From Amycolatopsis thailandensis (GTDB taxonomy: Bacteria > Actinomycetota > Actinomycetes > Mycobacteriales > Pseudonocardiaceae), in contig NZ_NMQT01000162.1 in assembly GCF_002234405.1 (NCBI RefSeq), positions 1 through 46,009 on the forward strand: a stretch of 46,009 nucleotides of DNA. The letters run 5' to 3'. Under the pieces are notes generated by a model that was not told the DNA's origin, did no database searches, and saw only the letters and a program-made list of their open reading frames with translations. This document shows, piece by piece, positions 7,637-14,864 of the stretch (positions are counted from its first letter, which is position 1; the number at the start of each line of letters is the position of its first letter). Position numbers and translations under genes: made by a program.

Positions 7637-8572
7637 GTGGACCTCAGGATCTTTACCGAGCCCCAGCAGGGGGCCAGCTACGAAGACCTGCTCCGGGTGG
7701 CCAAGGCCACCGAGGACGCGGGTTACGACGCTTTCTTCCGCAGCGACCACTATCTGAAGATGGGGTCGGCGACCGGGCTCCCGGGGCCGACCGACGCGTG
7801 GATCACCCTCGCTGGTCTCGCCCGCGAGACCAGCCGGGTGCGGCTGGGCACGCTCGTCACCGCCGCCACCTTCCGGCACCCGTCGGTGCTCGCGATCTCG
7901 GTCGCGCAGGTGGACCAGATGTCCGGCGGCCGGGTCGAACTCGGCCTCGGTTCGGGCTGGTACGACGACGAGCACACCGCCTACGGCCTCGACCTGCCGC
8001 CGCTCAAGGAGCGCTTCGACCGCTACGCCGAGCAGCTCGCGGTGGTCACCGGCCTGTGGGAGACGCCGGAAGGGGAGACGTTCTCCTTCGACGGCGAGCA
8101 CTACAAGCTCGACGGTTCGCCCGGCCTGCCCAAGCCCGCGCAGCGGCCGCGGCCGCCGGTGATCATCGGCGGTGGCGGCAAGAAGCGCACCCCGGCGCTC
8201 GCCGCTCGCTACGCGGACGAGTTCAACCTGCCGTTCGTGGGCCCGGAGTTCGCCGTCGAGCAGTTCGGCCGCGTCGATGACGCCGCGCGTGAGATCGGGC
8301 GCGACCCCAAGGAGATCATCCGCTCGGCCGCGCTCGTCGTCGCCGTCGGCCGTGACGAGGCCGAGGTCGCGAAGCGCGCCGGTGTCATCGGGCGCGAGGT
8401 GGGCGAGCTGCGGGAGAACGGCCTGGCGGGGACGCCGTCGGAGGTCGTCGAGAAGATCGGGCAGTGGCGGGAGACGACCGGGATCACCCGGCTCTACCTG
8501 CAGTTGCTGGACCTTTCGGATCTGGACCAGGTCGAGCTGATCGCTTCCGAGGTCGCACCTCAGCTGGACTGA
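7637..8572 (+). CDS. LLM-class (F420-dependent type) oxidoreductase
   Basis: A 311-residue TIM-barrel flavin/F420 oxidoreductase of the luciferase-like monooxygenase class; the physiological substrate is unknown. Family landmarks are the N-terminal DLRIFTEPQQG strand, TLVTAATFRHPSVLA, the motif GRVELGLGSGWYDDEH near residues 98-113 and PPVIIGGGGKKRTPALAARYADEFN near 175-200. Sequence style matches the actinobacterial F420-using subgroup rather than FMN luciferases, an assignment from family resemblance. The start is GTG 7637. It follows the TetR gene by 24 bp and ends just before a perfect 22-bp-stem hairpin that separates it from a convergent gene. Confidence 0.9.
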   Translation: MDLRIFTEPQQGASYEDLLRVAKATEDAGYDAFFRSDHYLKMGSATGLPGPTDAWITLAGLARETSRVRLGTLVTAATFRHPSVLAISVAQVDQMSGGRVELGLGSGWYDDEHTAYGLDLPPLKERFDRYAEQLAVVTGLWETPEGETFSFDGEHYKLDGSPGLPKPAQRPRPPVIIGGGGKKRTPALAARYADEFNLPFVGPEFAVEQFGRVDDAAREIGRDPKEIIRSAALVVAVGRDEAEVAKRAGVIGREVGELRENGLAGTPSEVVEKIGQWRETTGITRLYLQLLDLSDLDQVELIASEVAPQLD

Positions 8573-8582
8573 AGCCGGGATG

Positions 8583-8633
8583 CCGTGAAGGCCTCCTTCC
8601 CTACCTTCAGAGTAGGGAAGGAGGCCTTCACGG
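8583..8633. repeat. GTGAAGGCC-family hairpin, 22-bp perfect stem
   Basis: CCGTGAAGGCCTCCTTCCCTAC (8583-8604) pairs exactly with 8612-8633 around a 7-nt loop. It lies between convergent genes ending at 8572 and 8638. There is no T tract, as is common for actinobacterial hairpin terminators. It belongs to the family seen at 18299, 23048, 23198, 31274 and 45955. Confidence 0.9.
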
Positions 8634-8637
8634 TCTT

Positions 8638-8919
8638 CTAGACGTACTCGACGTCCACGCTGGCGATGGAGCCCCCGGGGCTGAACGAGATCCCCGAAGG
8701 ATTGCCGTTGACGGCGGGGTAGCCCTCTTCCCGATGGCAGTTCGGACGGCAGTACTGGACGACGACCTTGTAGGTGCCGCTCGGGCAGAAGCCGGCGGCC
8801 CAGGTCGAGCCGTTGGTCTCGGTCCAGCAGCTCGGCGGCACCGCCGAAGCGACGCCGGGTGCGGCCAGTAATCCGCCGACAGCGGCCACGACCGCGGCGG
8901 TGTACGCGAATCCGCGCAT
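8638..8919 (-). CDS. Small secreted cysteine-containing protein
   Basis: A 93-residue protein with a clear Sec signal peptide: MRGFAYTAAVVAAVGGLLA, then an A-S-A cleavage site near residue 26. The mature part is about 67 residues with four cysteines (SCWTE, GFCPSG, QYCRPNCH), probably two disulfides, and a beta-rich look ending SVDVEYV. I recognise no named family. It is transcribed alone: a hairpin follows its stop codon and lipB lies downstream after 58 bp on the other side of its start. It may be an extracellular or wall-associated protein. Confidence 0.75.
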   Translation of the reverse strand: MRGFAYTAAVVAAVGGLLAAPGVASAVPPSCWTETNGSTWAAGFCPSGTYKVVVQYCRPNCHREEGYPAVNGNPSGISFSPGGSIASVDVEYV

Positions 8920-8977
8920 GATTCCTCCCAGTGAGCCGCGGCGTTTCCGCGGCCCTACCAGGAGCTTGGCACAGGTC

Positions 8978-9721
8978 TCAGTTCTGGAGAGCGAAAGTGA
9001 CGCCGGGGGCGGCGGGTGCCTCGGGGCGCGCCAACCAGCGCTCGTCGCTCACCGGCAGGTCGCCTTCCAGCGCCGCGAGCACGGCTTCGCGCGCCATCGG
9101 CAGCACCGACGCCACGGTGACCTCGCGGTCGAGTTCGTAGGACAGCGACGTCACGCCCGCGTCCCGGATGCCGCACGGGACGATCTTGTCGAAGGCGCCC
9201 AGATCGGGATTGCAGTTCAGCTCGAAACCGTGCATGGTCACGCCGCGCTGCACACGAATGCCGATCGCGGCGATCTTCCGCTCCACACCGCGGTCGTCGG
9301 CGGGGATCCACACGCCGCTGCGGCCCTCGACCCGGCCGGTGTGCACGCCGAGCTGGTCGCAGACGGTGATCAGGGCCTCTTCGAGACGCCGCACGTAGTG
9401 CACGACGTCGATCGGGTCGGCCAGTTTGATGATCGGGTACCCAACCAGCTGGCCGGGACCGTGCCAGGTGATCTTCCCGCCGCGGTCGACGTCGATCACC
9501 GGGGTGCCGTCCGTCGGCCTGTCCTCGGTTTCGGTGCGCTTTCCCGCGGTGTAGACCGAAGGGTGCTCCAGCAGGAGCATGGTGTCGGGGCCTTCGTCGT
9601 CGGCACGGGCTGTCACGTGCCGGCGCTGGAGTTCCCAGGCTTCGGTGTAGTCGATCGTCCCGATCTCGCGGACGTCGACGGGCTCGGTGGCGGCACGGCA
9701 TGACGTGGTCGAAGAGCTCAC
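8978..9721 (-). CDS. Octanoyl-(acyl carrier protein) transferase LipB
   Basis: Transfers octanoate from acyl carrier protein to the lipoyl-domain lysine, the first step of lipoate synthesis. The 247-residue protein has the family motif RGGKITWHGPGQLVGYP, then KIAAIGI with the conserved Lys, and the active-site Cys in IVPCGI; LipB works with a Cys-Lys pair. The start is GTG 9721. An N-terminal extension of about 15 residues before VDVREIG may be partly untranslated, since no strong ribosome site is visible. It lies 10 bp downstream of the PAP2 gene on the same strand, so it probably belongs to the ArsR-epimerase-PAP2-lipB transcript. It serves SucB, encoded a few kilobases away. Confidence 0.96.
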   Translation of the reverse strand: MSSSTTSCRAATEPVDVREIGTIDYTEAWELQRRHVTARADDEGPDTMLLLEHPSVYTAGKRTETEDRPTDGTPVIDVDRGGKITWHGPGQLVGYPIIKLADPIDVVHYVRRLEEALITVCDQLGVHTGRVEGRSGVWIPADDRGVERKIAAIGIRVQRGVTMHGFELNCNPDLGAFDKIVPCGIRDAGVTSLSYELDREVTVASVLPMAREAVLAALEGDLPVSDERWLARPEAPAAPGVTFALQN

Positions 9722-9731
9722 CTGAGCGACA

Positions 9732-10346
9732 CTACGCCGGGTCTTCCGGCCGGGGCAGCAGCCCCAGCCCGGCCGCCGAAATCAGGCCCACACCGCCCAC
9801 CGCGAGTACGGATCCCGCGGTGTCGGTCAGCCAGTGCACACCCAGCACGATGCGGCAGAGGGCACCCACGAGCGTCGCCGCGACGGCGATCGTGACCGCG
9901 AGACGCCGCAGCCGGGGACGTGTCCAAGCGCACAGCAGTACCGCGACGAACCCGGTGCAGGCGACGGCGACCACATGCCCGCTCGGGTAGCTCGGATCGG
10001 GGAATTCGCGGGGTCGGTCGCGGTAGAACAGCGGCTTGGCGATCAGGCTGGTCAGGCGGCACAGCACCAGGACGACGGCCAGTTTGACGCACAACGCGGT
10101 CAGTTCCCGGTGGCGCAGCGCGATCACCGCCAGCACCGCGCCCAGCGCGAACGGCAGGACCGGGCCGAGGACGTTCGTCACCAGATCGGCCACCTGCCCG
10201 AGGGGCCGGGTGTACTGCCCGCGGAAGGCGTCGGCGAGGGCGACGTCCACCGGCGGCGGCCGCTTGCCGACGGACAGCCCGAGGATGACGAAGCCGATCA
10301 GCAGAAGGGTTCCGGCGAGGATGTACAGACCGCGCCGCGCGGTCAT
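9732..10346 (-). CDS. PAP2-family membrane phosphatase
   Basis: A 204-residue polytopic membrane protein of the phosphatidic-acid phosphatase type 2 superfamily, predicted to dephosphorylate a lipid phosphate or polyprenyl diphosphate at the outer membrane face. The three catalytic motifs are visible: K-x6-RP in KPLFYRDRP, PSGH in SYPSGHVVA and R-x5-H-x3-D in CRIVLGVHWLTD. About six hydrophobic segments surround them. The start ATG at 10346 overlaps the stop of the upstream epimerase gene as ATGA, implying translational coupling. Longer frames upstream in this phase are shadows of the epimerase gene. Confidence 0.93.
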   Translation of the reverse strand: MTARRGLYILAGTLLLIGFVILGLSVGKRPPPVDVALADAFRGQYTRPLGQVADLVTNVLGPVLPFALGAVLAVIALRHRELTALCVKLAVVLVLCRLTSLIAKPLFYRDRPREFPDPSYPSGHVVAVACTGFVAVLLCAWTRPRLRRLAVTIAVAATLVGALCRIVLGVHWLTDTAGSVLAVGGVGLISAAGLGLLPRPEDPA

Positions 10347-11227
10347 GTCGCGGCGGCCAGAGCGTCCTCGAGGGTCGGGTGGCGGAACTCGTACCCCGCT
10401 TCCTCCAGTGCCTTGGGCATGGCGCGCTGCCCGAACAGCGCCATCTCCTCGGCCGCCTGTCCGAGGGCGATCTTCATGGCGAACCCGGGAACCTGCCAGA
10501 ACGCCGGGCGGTGCACGGCGTGCCCCAAGGCCTTGGTGAAGGCCGCGTTGGTGGCGGGCTGAGGCCCGGAGAGGTTCACCGCGCCGGACAGCGACTCGTT
10601 CTCCAGCGCGAAGACGATCGCGCCGACCTCGTCGTCGAGCGAGATCCACGGCATGTACTGCCTGCCGTCGCCGAGCTTTCCCCCGAGTCCCAGGCGGAAC
10701 AGTGGCCGCAGGACGTCGAGGAGACCGCCCTTGCGCGCGAGCACCAGCCCGGTGCGGATGCGCACGACCCGGGCGCCCGCGGTGGCCGCGGTCTCGGTGG
10801 CGCCCTCCCAAGCGGTGCAGAGTTCGGCGAGGAACCCGCGTCCCGCCGGAGTCGATTCGTCCACAAGGGACGGACCGGGGTCGCCGTAGTAGCCGACGGC
10901 GGAAGCGTTGACCAGTACGGGGATCTCGTGTTCGGCGACGGCTTCCGCGAGCACCTCCGTCGGTTCGACCCGGCTGTCGAGCAGGACCTGTTTGCGGGCC
11001 GCGCTCCAGCGTCCGGGCAGCAGCGGGGCGCCCGCGAGGTTCACCACGGCGTCGACGCCGTCGAGCGCGCCGTCGGCTATCTCCCCGGCGGGGGGATCCC
11101 AGCGGCGCTCGTCGCCGCTTCGCTCCTCTCGGCGCACCAGGCGGACCACTTCGTGCCCGGAGCCGCGCAACCGCTTCGTCAGGGAGGTGCCGATCAGTCC
11201 GCTCGAACCCGCGATCAGAACTCGCAT
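10343..11227 (-). CDS. TIGR01777-type (SDR39U1) epimerase family protein
   Basis: A 294-residue extended SDR of the SDR39U1/YfcH type; the catalytic role is not established. The N-terminal Rossmann motif is MRVLIAGSSGLIGTSL (GxxGxxG), followed by NLAGAPL, NASAVGYYGD and the C-terminal domain GHAVHRPAFWQVPGFAMKI typical of the family. It ends in the DUF1731-like region (MPKALEEAGYEFRHPTLEDAL). From memory, M. tuberculosis has the homologue Rv2216 beside lipB and dlaT, so the neighbourhood is conserved. It overlaps the PAP2 gene by 4 bp and follows the ArsR-like gene by 14 bp. Confidence 0.93.
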   Translation of the reverse strand: MRVLIAGSSGLIGTSLTKRLRGSGHEVVRLVRREERSGDERRWDPPAGEIADGALDGVDAVVNLAGAPLLPGRWSAARKQVLLDSRVEPTEVLAEAVAEHEIPVLVNASAVGYYGDPGPSLVDESTPAGRGFLAELCTAWEGATETAATAGARVVRIRTGLVLARKGGLLDVLRPLFRLGLGGKLGDGRQYMPWISLDDEVGAIVFALENESLSGAVNLSGPQPATNAAFTKALGHAVHRPAFWQVPGFAMKIALGQAAEEMALFGQRAMPKALEEAGYEFRHPTLEDALAAAT

Positions 11228-11241
11228 GATCCGATCGTTGC

Positions 11242-11733
11242 CTATCCGCGATCCGGTCGCACGCTCAGGTTCTTCAGCTGCCCGGCGACGTCGGACGCGG
11301 CGGTGAGCAGTACCAGCACCGGGATCGTCGCGGTGGGCTTGAGCCGGTAGCTGCCGCGCTTGTCCTGCTCGACGATCCCGGCGCCGGTCAGCGCCTTGAG
11401 GTGGTGGTACAGCTGGCCCGGCGACCCCAGTTCGGCGGCCTCTTGCAAGGCGGGGGCGGTCTGCGCGCCCTTCTCGGCCAGCGTCCGCACGAGCGCCACC
11501 CGCGCGGTGCTGGACAGGGCCGCGAGCACCTCGACCCGCGGCCCGTCCGCGAACGCCAGCATCGGCCCGGGCGTGACGTTGATCGCCCAGTTCAATTCGA
11601 GCGGGTCGGTCAGCTCACCGTGGTAGCCGACCAGCCCGCCGGGGCTCGCCACCGGTTCGGGCTGCCCCTGTCCTTCGAGCGCGGCGACCCGGGCTTCGAG
11701 GGCGGCGATCCGGTCGGCGAGCTCAGCGTCCAT
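11242..11733 (-). CDS. ArsR-like winged-helix regulator
   Basis: A 163-residue DNA-binding protein. The first 20 residues (MDAELADRIAALEARVAALE) form a short coiled coil, a linker follows, and a winged-helix ArsR-type domain covers about residues 65-135 (RVEVLAALSSTARVALVRTL, then LGSPGQLYHHLKALTGAGIV and a wing QDKRGSYRL). No metal-binding Cys/His cluster is visible, so a metal sensor role is unsupported. It is the first gene of the probable operon with the epimerase, PAP2 and lipB and could control it. Confidence 0.85.
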   Translation of the reverse strand: MDAELADRIAALEARVAALEGQGQPEPVASPGGLVGYHGELTDPLELNWAINVTPGPMLAFADGPRVEVLAALSSTARVALVRTLAEKGAQTAPALQEAAELGSPGQLYHHLKALTGAGIVEQDKRGSYRLKPTATIPVLVLLTAASDVAGQLKNLSVRPDRG

Positions 11734-11755
11734 ACCGGATATCTATACCTTCGCC

Positions 11756-12838
11756 TCAGCAGAGTGCTCGTTCGAGGGCGGCGAACCGCGCGGGATCGGA
11801 CAACGCCGCGAGCACGAGGTCGATCAGCGGTAGCTCGTTCTGGACGTCCTGATCGGTCACGCCGTGGAGCAGGACGGCCGCCGTGCCGGAACGACCGCCT
11901 GGCCAGCGGACGGAAAGTCCCATGGTGAGCGTACGCGGCAGCGCCCCGTCCTTGATGAGCACCTCGCTCGCGCCGGGTGGGACGCGGCCGGAAAGCGGGC
12001 GAGCGAGGATCTCCCTGGCCTGCGGGTAGAGCCCCCTGGCGATACCGCGGTGGAGCGAGAACAGTTCCGAGGCCGAACCTCGGGCGTGGCCCTTGACCCA
12101 GGGCCATTGCGCGTCCGGTGTCGACGGCATGTCCGGGACGCGTTCGAACGCTTCGGCCCGGAAGGCGGGATCGGCCACGAACCGCCGTGCCACCGCGTCG
12201 CCCATCGCCCGCCGGACCGCGACGGGACTGCCGGGCGGGGGCGCGTACTCCGGCAGCATCAGCATCAGCACTTCGCCGCCCAGCGAACGGGTGTCCGGCC
12301 TCGCCCAGCCACCCCGCGCCGCCGCGCGCCGGAGAGCGGGGTCGCCGAGGCGGGTGCGGAGGTAGTCCGTGGCCGCGTTGTCGCTGAAGAAGATCATCGC
12401 TTCGGGAATCCGCGCCAGCGGGACGCGTCGCTCGGGATCCTTGGCGATGCCGTAGTCGTCGCAGGGGACACCCAGCCAGTTGAGCGCCTGGAAATGTGCG
12501 CGACCGTCGGAAACGAACGGGTGGTGTGCGTCCCAGTCGCCCACCCGGATCTGTTCGTCCGGATCGAGCCTGCCTTCGGCGACCGCGACGGCGTACGCGC
12601 TGAGGTGCACGACCTTGACCGAGGACGCCAGCAGGCGTCCGGTGTCGGCGTTGTGAGCGGCACGACGGCCCGCGCCGTCGTCGATCAGGACGGAGACGTC
12701 GCGCCGGTGCGCGGCGATCCAGTCGAGCCAGCCCTGTTGTGTCGTCGTGTCCGGCTGGGCCGCGCTCGCGATTCCCGGCAGGAGCAACGCGGCCGATCCG
12801 GCGGCGGCTCCGGCCAGCAGATGACGTCTGGTCAGCAT
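11756..12838 (-). CDS. Tat-exported class A beta-lactamase-like serine hydrolase
   Basis: A 360-residue exported enzyme of the beta-lactamase/penicillin-binding superfamily. The N terminus MLTRRHLLAG followed by a hydrophobic run and ASA is a twin-arginine signal. Active-site motifs are S-x-x-K in ASSVKVVHL, SDN in FFSDNAATDYL and K-x-G in IKDGALPRTL, where KDG replaces the more usual KTG. It could be a beta-lactamase or a related esterase/peptidase. ATG 12838 is chosen because GAGGGAGGG lies 8 bases upstream; the frame extends to 12901 without a better site. A dyad ATTCCGGAAT lies at 12868-12877 in the presumed promoter. Confidence 0.88.
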   Translation of the reverse strand: MLTRRHLLAGAAAGSAALLLPGIASAAQPDTTTQQGWLDWIAAHRRDVSVLIDDGAGRRAAHNADTGRLLASSVKVVHLSAYAVAVAEGRLDPDEQIRVGDWDAHHPFVSDGRAHFQALNWLGVPCDDYGIAKDPERRVPLARIPEAMIFFSDNAATDYLRTRLGDPALRRAAARGGWARPDTRSLGGEVLMLMLPEYAPPPGSPVAVRRAMGDAVARRFVADPAFRAEAFERVPDMPSTPDAQWPWVKGHARGSASELFSLHRGIARGLYPQAREILARPLSGRVPPGASEVLIKDGALPRTLTMGLSVRWPGGRSGTAAVLLHGVTDQDVQNELPLIDLVLAALSDPARFAALERALC

Positions 12839-12904
12839 GGTCAACACCCTCCCTCTTATTTTCCGTAATTCCGGAATACTAGAGTTCGAGGTGGCTGTCA
12901 AACG

Positions 12905-12971
12905 CCGCGTTTAGTCCTCTGGATGCGGTAGTTCGTGGTGCCAACTACCGCATCCAGAGGACTAAACGCGG
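12905..12971. repeat. TTTAGTC-family hairpin, 29-bp perfect stem
   Basis: CCGCGTTTAGTCCTCTGGAT opens the left arm (12905-12933), which is exactly complementary to 12943-12971 across a 9-nt loop. It lies upstream of the beta-lactamase-like gene and downstream of sucB. Fifteen bases of its right arm (AGAGGACTAAACGCG) recur at 35796-35810. Confidence 0.92.
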
Positions 12972-12981
12972 GGAGAAAGGC

Positions 12982-13019
12982 GAAGGCCCCCGCCCCGCCG
13001 AAGCGGGACGAGGGCCTTC
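12982..13019 (-). terminator. Hairpin terminator after sucB
   Basis: GAAGGCCC (12982-12989) pairs with GGGCCTTC (13012-13019), and an inner CCCGC/GCGGG stem closes a CGAA tetraloop. It lies 17 bp beyond the sucB stop codon. Outer bases resemble the GTGAAGGCC hairpin family. Confidence 0.75.
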
Positions 13020-13035
13020 ACGGACCACAGGAGGA

Positions 13036-14805
13036 TCAGAGACCGAGCTCGTCCTCGAAGTTGCCCTCTTCCAGACGCTGCTTGATCGTCGTGACGAAGC
13101 GGCCCGCGTCGGCCCCGTCCACCAGGCGGTGGTCGTAGGTCAGCGGCAGGAACGCCATCGACCGGACGGCGATCGTGTCGTTGCCGTCGGCGTCCGCGAT
13201 CACGACCGGGCGCTTCACGACCGCGCCGGTACCGAGCATGCCGGACTGCGGCTGCACGATGATCGGCGTGTCGAACAGGGCGCCGTTGGAGCCGATGTTC
13301 GTGATCGTGAAGGTGCCGCCCGACAGCTCGTCCGGCTTGATCTGGCCCGAACGCGCGCGGCCCGCCAGGTCGGCGATGCGGTGCGCGAGACCGGCGAGGC
13401 TCAGCTCACCCGCGTCGTGGATGACCACCGACAGCAGACCCTTTTCGGTGTCCACCGCGATCCCCAGGTGCACCGCACCGTGGTAGGTGATCTCCTTCGT
13501 GTCCTCGTTGTAGGACGCGTTGACGTTCGGGTGCTGCTTGAGCGCCTCGACGGTGGCCTTCGCGAAGAACGGCAGGAACGTCAGGTTGACGCCCTCGCGC
13601 TCCTTGAAGGCCGCCTTCGCCCGCTGGCGGAGCTTGGCGATCTTCGTGACGTCCACCTCGTGGACCTGCGTGAGCTGCGCGGAGAGCTGCAGCGACTCGC
13701 GGGTCTTCGTGGCGGTGATCTGACGGATCCGGCTGGCCTTCTGCACGGTGCCGCGCAGGGCCGCGAGCTCCGGCGAAACCGCGGCCTTGCGCGGAGCCGA
13801 TGGGGCGGCGGCGGCCGGGGCGGCGGCAGCGGGCTGCGCGGCGGGAGCCGGAGCGGCCTTCTGCTTGGCCTCGGCGGCCGCGAGCACGTCCTGCTTGCGG
13901 ATGCGGCCACCGACACCGCTGCCGGTCAGCGACGACAGATCGATGCCGTGCTCCGAAGCGAGCTTGCGGACCAGCGGCGTCACGTACGGCGCGTTGTCCG
14001 AGCCGTTGTCGGAGCTCGCCGCGGCGGGCTTCGGCGCTTCGGCCTTGGGAGCCGGGGCGGCCTGCGGAGCCGGGGCGGGCTTCGGTGCGGGAGCCGCTTC
14101 GGCCTTGGGCTCGGGCTTCGGTTCCGGCTTGGGCTCCGGCTTCGGCTCGGGCTTGGGTTCCGGCTTGGGCTCGGCCTTCGGGGCCGGGGCGGAACCGGCG
14201 GCACCGATCACCGCGAGCACCCCGCCGACCTCGACGGTCTCGTCCTCGCCGGCGCGGATCTCCAGCACGGTGCCGGCGACCGGGGACGGGACCTCGGTGT
14301 CGACCTTGTCCGTGGAGATCTCGAGCAGCGGCTCGTCGACCTCGACGCTCTCGCCGACCTGCTTGAGCCACCGGGTGACGGTGCCCTCGGTGACGCTCTC
14401 GCCCAGCTCGGGCAGCTTCACCTCGGTGCCTTCGCCGCCGGAGGCGGGCGCGGTGTCCGGCTGGGACGGCGCGGCGGCCTCTTCCTTCGCGGGTTCCGGC
14501 TCGGGCTCGGGCTGCGCCTCTTCGGCGGCGGGCTCGGCGGAACCGGAGGACTCCGGCACCCCGCCGGTCCCGTCGTCGATGACGGCGAGCTCGCCGCCGA
14601 CCTCGACGGTCTCGTCTTCCTGGGCGCTGATCTTCACGACCTTGCCGGCGACCGGGGACGGGACCTCGGTGTCGACCTTGTCCGTGGAGATCTCGAGCAA
14701 CGGCTCGTCGACCTCGACGGTGTCGCCCTCCTGCTTCAACCACCGGGTGACGGTGCCCTCGGTGACGCTCTCACCGAGCTCCGGCAACGTGACGGAGTAG
14801 GCCAT
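13036..14805 (-). CDS. sucB: Dihydrolipoamide acyltransferase (E2), 2-oxoacid dehydrogenase complex
   Basis: E2 core of a 2-oxoglutarate/pyruvate dehydrogenase complex. It carries acyl groups on lipoyl lysines and passes them to CoA. The 589-residue protein has two nearly identical lipoyl domains (about 1-76 and 127-202) with lipoylated lysines in TDKV (Lys43 and Lys167), joined by Ala/Pro/Glu linkers including a Pro-Lys-Pro-Glu repeat near 205-235. An E3-binding domain follows (VTPLVRKLASEHGIDL, near 275-310), then the catalytic acyltransferase domain ending with DHRLVDG, the active-site His motif. The start ATG 14805 has AAGGGAG upstream. It is 59 bp downstream of lpd on the same strand. 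LipA and LipB in this window supply its cofactor. Confidence 0.96.
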   Translation of the reverse strand: MAYSVTLPELGESVTEGTVTRWLKQEGDTVEVDEPLLEISTDKVDTEVPSPVAGKVVKISAQEDETVEVGGELAVIDDGTGGVPESSGSAEPAAEEAQPEPEPEPAKEEAAAPSQPDTAPASGGEGTEVKLPELGESVTEGTVTRWLKQVGESVEVDEPLLEISTDKVDTEVPSPVAGTVLEIRAGEDETVEVGGVLAVIGAAGSAPAPKAEPKPEPKPEPKPEPKPEPKPEPKAEAAPAPKPAPAPQAAPAPKAEAPKPAAASSDNGSDNAPYVTPLVRKLASEHGIDLSSLTGSGVGGRIRKQDVLAAAEAKQKAAPAPAAQPAAAAPAAAAPSAPRKAAVSPELAALRGTVQKASRIRQITATKTRESLQLSAQLTQVHEVDVTKIAKLRQRAKAAFKEREGVNLTFLPFFAKATVEALKQHPNVNASYNEDTKEITYHGAVHLGIAVDTEKGLLSVVIHDAGELSLAGLAHRIADLAGRARSGQIKPDELSGGTFTITNIGSNGALFDTPIIVQPQSGMLGTGAVVKRPVVIADADGNDTIAVRSMAFLPLTYDHRLVDGADAGRFVTTIKQRLEEGNFEDELGL

Positions 14806-14864
14806 CGTTCGCTGACTCCCTTGATATGTCTTGCTTGGTCTTCTGGTTCTTCGACGGTGAGACG

